Positions 59,701 through 64,000 of a stretch of DNA of 64,000 nt are shown here, piece by piece. The number at the start of each line of letters is the position of its first letter. The stretch's first letter is position 1. The position numbers were made by a program, and so were the translations under genes. The stretch spans positions 2,591,847-2,655,846 of the forward strand of contig OX442428.1 in the NCBI GenBank assembly GCA_949361645.1, read 5' to 3'. The notes beneath the pieces were generated by a model. The model was not told the DNA's origin, did no database searches, and saw nothing but the letters and a program-made list of their open reading frames with translations. Source of the stretch: Spongilla lacustris. Taxonomy: Eukaryota > Porifera > Demospongiae > Spongillida > Spongillidae.

Positions 59701-62507
59701 ATCTTGCTATATAATCGTTATCTGTGTTTATTTATCTTTGTGGTGGGCATACCAAAACAGCTTACCATTTTAAAAAAAAACTTTGTTACTGCAAGCCGAC
59801 AATGTAGCAAAAGATTCTCCCGTAATGAACATTGTACTTACCAGTCTGTACTATATATTGCATATAAATGTGGGCCGGATGTACAGCACACATAGTACCA
59901 CCAATCAGATAATGGGATGGTTCCTTTGCGGTCACTACATCATACAGTAATGATGTGGACTAGTGATGGGCAGGCCACACCCACAGGTGGTCTGGTTCTC
60001 TCTTGACTACTCTTTCCTGGCAGTTTAGGTAGCTCTCCTCACAGGACTTGCTATGCATAGCTTTAGCTTAACAGACAACTGCAGTCTGTGTCCTGCTGCT
60101 TGGGTTTCATACAATTGTGTATGTCAATGTCTCTATTTTGTGTTTGTATGGTGCTTACATACATGGTAATATTCATCATTCAGCAGTCTTTTTGTGGTTT
60201 TGTACTAAAAAATTTGTGCTAAAATATGTGTTTCTCACTGTGCTCTTAAAGTTCATACATGGACAGCTATATAGAACATCTGCATCTGATGCAAGGCTAT
60301 GTACTTAGGTTACCACTAAATCCCACAGTCAGGTGCAGTTATCAGTTTTGTTAACTCAATTCACCACTTTGTCTGGCATCAGTGGCTTACATAATTGTCG
60401 GCACTTCAGAGAATAATTCTTATCTTCATCCAGGGCTTCTTCCACATGGTCTACTGTGATTGGACAGTTTCTCCAGTGTTGAATAACTGTGGTATGAGAG
60501 CCCTTGTCAGATGACTTGCTGCCCCATTGACCTCATGTTGTTTACTCTTGGTGCAGATGTGTGTGGAGGATACAAGGTGATTACCCATTACAATGAGAAG
60601 CTAGTTTACAAGGTGCTCTAAGGAGGGCCAGATGGTGCTTCAAAGGTGGGCTCAAACAAATAGGCTTTATTGTAGCTCATGTACTGTAATCATTGAAATT
60701 GTACATACCAGAGATGTTTTTGTTCAGAGTATTAGGGAGGGGGTCATGAGCTCCAAGATTTGAAATGTGGGCTTGTGCCATCTTGTCTAATCTGCCACTG
60801 CCTTGTGAGTACTAGCTTGTTCTATATAATGGTGGTGTTGCATAGGACACACGCCATGTATACTTGTACCTGTGCATATTATCAGTGATGTCTACTTTGT
60901 CTTGATTGTTGTGGTCCAGTTCAGAAACCATGCTTGTGCCTATTTCTGTACCAGTCTTTTTAAACATTTATTATACTTGCATACATTGAAAAGTGTATAC
61001 ACTGAACAAGGAGAATTCCAATGTGATCTAATGCTGTTGCTAACTCTCAAAGCTAACTGAAGTAGTCCATCCACATAGCCAGCTGACTGAGGCTAGCACA
61101 TGTAACAGAACTCAGTATGGTTTCAAGGTTGTCATTAGAGTGTTAATCCATAAGTGGGTACAGATCCCTTGCTACTATTTACCAAAAGGATTCCAAATAG
61201 TATAAATTGCACTTTCTAGACTTGCTACGCGGCTAATTCTGCATATAGCTGATTAAGAATTTTGTACAGATCAACAACATATTTATTTCCACAGAATCTT
61301 GATATTCACTTGTTGTTTTGAGGTTTAGACTAAGACACACACTCATGGGACTTATGGATAATGTTCACTTGGGAGAATGCATGTGACCCTTTACCGCATT
61401 CCGCCCTCCTATTCCAATGTGGTTGTGTACTCTATCGGTTGTGTATTTGTAGCGATTGGTTATGATTGTGTGAAGCCACCCTATCAGCCAGTATCAGCTA
61501 GATGTTTTTATAAAGCTTCTTGACCAACCTGTATTCTAATTAATGCACAGCAATATCATTGTTACACACATGAAACAATACGTCAGCTATTGGTCTTATA
61601 TTCTTATCTTCCCAATATGTAATAATAGATACACACATGTAGACTTTACTTGCAGGAGTTCTGCCAAGTGACATAGAAGTATTCTGACCTATAATACAAT
61701 AATCTCTGTCGCACAGTTATTCACAAGGATTAGAATGTCCATTCTAGTCCACCTCTTCAACTCTGGTATTATCGTCAAATTGAACCAATGTAACTTACTT
61801 TAGTTCTGCCATAGGACTTCTAAACTAGGACTAGCAATGTATTTACATTGGTCATATCACTCTTTTCTTCATGTTAAGAATGCTACTGTCACATACCGCA
61901 TCCTGTTGAGCCTTGATCTCCATATTTACCAGATTCCTAGAATAAATTCACAATTAACATGAACTGCATCTAGTATGCAGGTAAATTAGATGAATTGTGC
62001 CATAACAAAAGTTTACATATATATATATATATATATGTAAGTTAATATTAACAGTGCAATATAAAATATCATCATGAAATACCGAAACTATTTCGACTTG
62101 ATCTCCAGGTGTACCCTTGTCCTTTAATATCAAGAAAATTAGAAATGTGAATCTTAAATGCATATGTAATATGGCAGTATATTTATCAATATCAACTGTG
62201 CAACAAAATTATATCAACACACCGGTTCTACTTGGCCTTGACCTCCAGGTGTACCCTCATACTTTAGGATAATAAGTAATGAGAATTTATCTTATTAACA
62301 TAGTGACAGTACATTTATACGGTGCAACAAAATATCAACATACCGGTTCTATTTGGCCTTGACCTCCTAGTGTACCCACATTCTTTAGGGTGTATAAAAT
62401 AAGATATGTGAATGTATCTTAGAAACATGTTTAATATGACTGTACTGTGCAACAAAATATCAACATACGGGATCTATTTGGCCTTGACCTCCAGGTGTAC
62501 CCACATA
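50727..62507 (-). CDS. Microexon-array gene: collagen-like repeats followed by a ubiquitin-like domain
   Basis: Exons (5'->3') are 62507-62469, 62382-62344, 62261-62223, 62121-62083, 61936-61897 (uncertain, 40 nt), 59354-59325, 59190-59152, 58592-58554, 58100-58062, 52959-52924, 51807-51769, 51068-51009 and 50939-50727. Except for the doubtful one, every exon length is a multiple of three, mostly 39 nt, with phase-0 GT-AG borders. The microexons encode 10-13 residues, typically xxG-T-P-G-G-Q-G-Q, i.e. Gly-X-Y triplets (YVGTPGGQGQIDP, DKGTPGDQVEIVS, GTGTQGQQGSLPP, DYGQQGGQKAMTK). The last two exons encode a full ubiquitin fold: WQIYVQSMDGN, MDLKRQIQARTGV, EQRLIYGTHQLEE, CDYGIGKD and ISLVLRVRGG, then a 12-residue tail PRASVCNSSPAAC minus the last step of processing. 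Total is about 216 aa without the 40-nt exon. The 5' end is not found. The ubiquitin part is secure and the microexon chain is inferred from phase, size and motif. Confidence 0.72.
53507..53530. repeat. (AT)n microsatellite
   Basis: Alternating AT run of about 24 bases in the same intron. Similar short runs are at 9284-9301 and 62017-62035. Confidence 0.8.
53625..54301. mobile_element. Foldback element 3, 677 bp, in an intron of the microexon gene
   Basis: It starts CCTGTTAGAATATAGTTAGG and ends with the near reverse complement. The arms remain complementary through TTGGTTCAAA, TATGCAT, GCTTCAGGGTTT and GGGTTAATATT, up to a loop near 53830-54040. It shares no sequence with the two GGGACAGT elements, so it is a separate family. 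No clear target duplication was seen. Confidence 0.8.
54302..58061. other. Large intron of the microexon gene; mostly unassigned sequence
   Basis: This stretch contains no exon that fits the gene. Near 55715-55850 a plus-strand stretch (LSWNVSGG in one frame, then AFQDHVLMINKVPYLKRVN) vaguely recalls the start of an APE-type retrotransposon endonuclease, but is too short to call. At 55930-56040 about three degenerate copies of a CCGATTCAA(C/T)CAGTG(A/G)GG unit lie beside a 22-bp poly-G run (56070-56091). At 57300-57480 a loose repeat around TGCC(A)CGTCCTATAGTTT recurs three times. Confidence 0.45.
60335..61430. repeat. Direct repeat, copy 1 (about 1 kb)
   Basis: The segment is repeated at 63048-64000 and beyond the window edge. 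Shared blocks are long and nearly identical, for example the stretches starting TTCCACATGGTCTACTGTGA, GGTATGAGAGCCCTTGTCAG and GGGAGGGGGTCATGAGCTCC. Copy 2 lacks some internal stretches, including about 60940-61060. No coding potential and no terminal repeats are visible. It lies in the intron between 59354 and 61897. Confidence 0.85.
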
Positions 62508-62600
62508 CTTTAGGATAATAAGTAATGTGAATTTATCTTATAAACATGCAGCAAAGTAAATTGAATATGCAATAACAACAGTACAGTACTTATGAGAAGT
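62040..62600. repeat. Tandem array of exon-plus-intron units (about 120 bp)
   Basis: Four 39-nt exons and their introns are repeats of one another. The exon core (CTTGACCTCCAGGTGTACCC on the plus strand) is followed each time by CTTTAGGATAATAAGTAAT-like intron sequence, then AATTTATCTTA, ACAT, GCAACAAAATATCAACATAC and the next exon. Units start at about 62083, 62223, 62344 and 62469. The last three are about 85-95% alike, and the first is more diverged. Confidence 0.85.
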
Positions 62601-63047
62601 AATAAGTTGGACAAAGGGTATGACAAACATTTCATTGCAGACATGACAATTAAAACAATTGTTGTAGCAAGAGTTTTCCCATTTTGAACCAACCCATTAA
62701 AGATACATACATGTACTTGTGTACAAGAAATTTGGTTATTGATTGTACTGAGCTTAATTTTTCATTGTTAAGTGAATCTCTTCATAGCACTAGCTACGTG
62801 AGCTAGCTTAATATAGGCTGTGTCTAAATCGCTTGAGTTTATAATACTGAATTGTTAACCGTTAGATGTACCTAATGTCTCATTTCGTCTGTTTTGCAAT
62901 GCTATGTACACTGATGTTCATGTATATGTTAACACTATGCATCCTTCAAGCTGTGGTTTATTCCTGCACTTTCTTCTTAATAGAGGAGTTACTGTATCTG
63001 CATGTCATGCAAAACCATGAAATTCCACAGTGAGGTACACATACAGT
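62601..63047. other. No gene seen
   Basis: AT-rich sequence upstream of the first visible microexon. I found no further 39-nt exon and no start codon for the gene here. Confidence 0.4.
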
Positions 63048-64000
63048 TATTAGTTTTATAAACTCAATTCATCACACTTTGTCTCCATCACTTCAGAGAA
63101 TAATTTTTATTTTGTTCCAGGACTTTTTCCACATGGTCTACTGTGATTGGACAGTTTCTCTGGTGTTGAATAACTGTGGTATGAGAGCCCTTGTCAGATG
63201 ACTTGCTGCCCCATTGACCTCATGTTGTTTACTCTTGGTGCAGATGTGTGTGGAGGATACAAGGTGATTACCCATTACAATGAGAAGCTAATGTGCAATA
63301 GTGCTCTAAGGAGGGCCAGATGGTGCTTCAAAGGTGGGCTCAAATAAATGGGCTTTATTGTAGCTCATGTACTGTAATCATTGAAATTGTGCAAACCAGA
63401 GGTGTTTTTGTTCAGAGTATTAGGGAGGGGGTCATGAGCTCCAAGACTTGAATTGTGGGCTTGTGCCATCTTGTCTAATCTGCCACTGTCTTGTGAGTAC
63501 TAGCTTGTTCTATATAATGGTGGTGTTGCATAGGACACATGCCATGTATACTTGTACCTGTGCATATTATCAGTGATGTCTACTTTGTCTTGATTGTTGT
63601 GGTCAAGTTCAGATACATTGCTTGTGCCTGTTTTAACCCATCCTCATAGCCAGCTGATGACTGAGGCTAGCACATGTAACAGAGTTCAGTATTGTTTCAA
63701 GATTGTTATTAGAGGGTTGATCCATAAGTGGATACAATCCCATGCTACTATTTACCAAAAGAATTCCAAATAGTATAAATATTACCTGCTAGACTTTCTT
63801 TGCATATGGCTGATTAATGTACAGATCAACAACATATTTATTTCCACAGAAACTTGATATTCACTTGTTGTTTTGAGGTTTAGACTAAGACATAGGCATC
63901 ACTCATGGGACTTATGGATATTGTTCACTTGGGAGAATGCATGTGAACCCTTCACCGCATTCCACCCTCCTATTCCAATGTGGTTGTGTACTCTATCGGT
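63048..64000. repeat. Direct repeat, copy 2, reaching the window edge
   Basis: Second copy of the segment at 60335-61430, in the same orientation, with small indels and substitutions. It continues past base 64000. Confidence 0.85.

Noticed and set aside
59545..59895. 116-residue hydrophobic plus-strand frame
   Set aside because: It is low-complexity Leu/Phe/Tyr from AT-rich DNA inside an intron of the opposite-strand gene, without homology.
59981..60016. A further 36-nt minus-strand microexon (ERVVKREPDHLW) with CCAG acceptor
   Set aside because: The donor GTGTGG is poor and the peptide lacks the Gly-X-Y pattern. It could be chance.
1..64000. CRISPR arrays, rRNA, tRNA and riboswitches
   Set aside because: No spacer-repeat pattern, no rRNA core sequence and no convincing cloverleaf was seen on either strand. 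Small RNA genes cannot be excluded by eye.

Overview
The window looks like nuclear DNA of an early-branching invertebrate, most likely a demosponge. This is inferred from short coding exons with GT-AG introns in AT-rich DNA, a kelch/death-domain gene pair, a dense and varied load of metazoan-type transposable elements, and very frequent short palindromes of the ACATGTAC type in non-coding DNA. No prokaryotic operon, rRNA or CRISPR array is visible. Species cannot be fixed from the sequence alone.

Layout. 1-1020 is a purine-only minisatellite. 2524-2829 (-) is an intact single-exon cyanovirin-N-homology lectin gene. 4.0-6.7 kb holds scraps of a non-LTR retrotransposon and a near-perfect 816-bp foldback element. 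7.57-23.19 kb is a direct tandem duplication. Each unit carries one intact five-exon gene on the minus strand encoding a six-kelch-repeat propeller followed by a C-terminal death domain (453 and 444 aa). Each unit also carries insertions the other lacks: a foldback element and a retroelement fragment in unit A, and a hAT remnant and small inverted-repeat elements in unit B.

26.5-28.0 kb (+) contains a chain of short exons with perfectly matched intron phases, from a protein I do not recognise; possible 3' exons lie near 38.7 kb. Between them sits an 8.5-kb element (28967-37472) with terminal inverted repeats of more than 100 bp, a matching 4-bp flank (GGCC), a gypsy-like integrase and a C-terminal OTU protease domain. 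That is the architecture of a Ginger1 DNA transposon. It is itself interrupted by a Ty3/gypsy element and a Bel/Pao remnant.

40.9-49.7 kb (+) is a graveyard of at least six copies of one non-LTR retrotransposon family that has an RT, a CCHC motif and a restriction-like endonuclease.

50.7-62.5 kb (-) is the most unusual locus: a gene assembled from in-frame microexons, mostly exactly 39 nt and phase 0, encoding collagen-like Gly-X-Y peptides. It ends in a clear ubiquitin-like domain with a C-terminal GG plus a 12-residue tail. The microexons at 62.1-62.5 kb are still visibly a tandem array of exon-plus-intron units. A third foldback element sits in one of its introns. A direct repeat pair (60.33 and 63.05 kb) lies inside and beyond its known 5' part.

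The host genes share no obvious pathway. The kelch-death pair suggests a scaffold or adaptor for death-fold signalling, the cyanovirin homologue a glycan-binding defence role, and the ubiquitin-like gene a possible modifier on a disordered stalk. All three roles are inferred from domains only.
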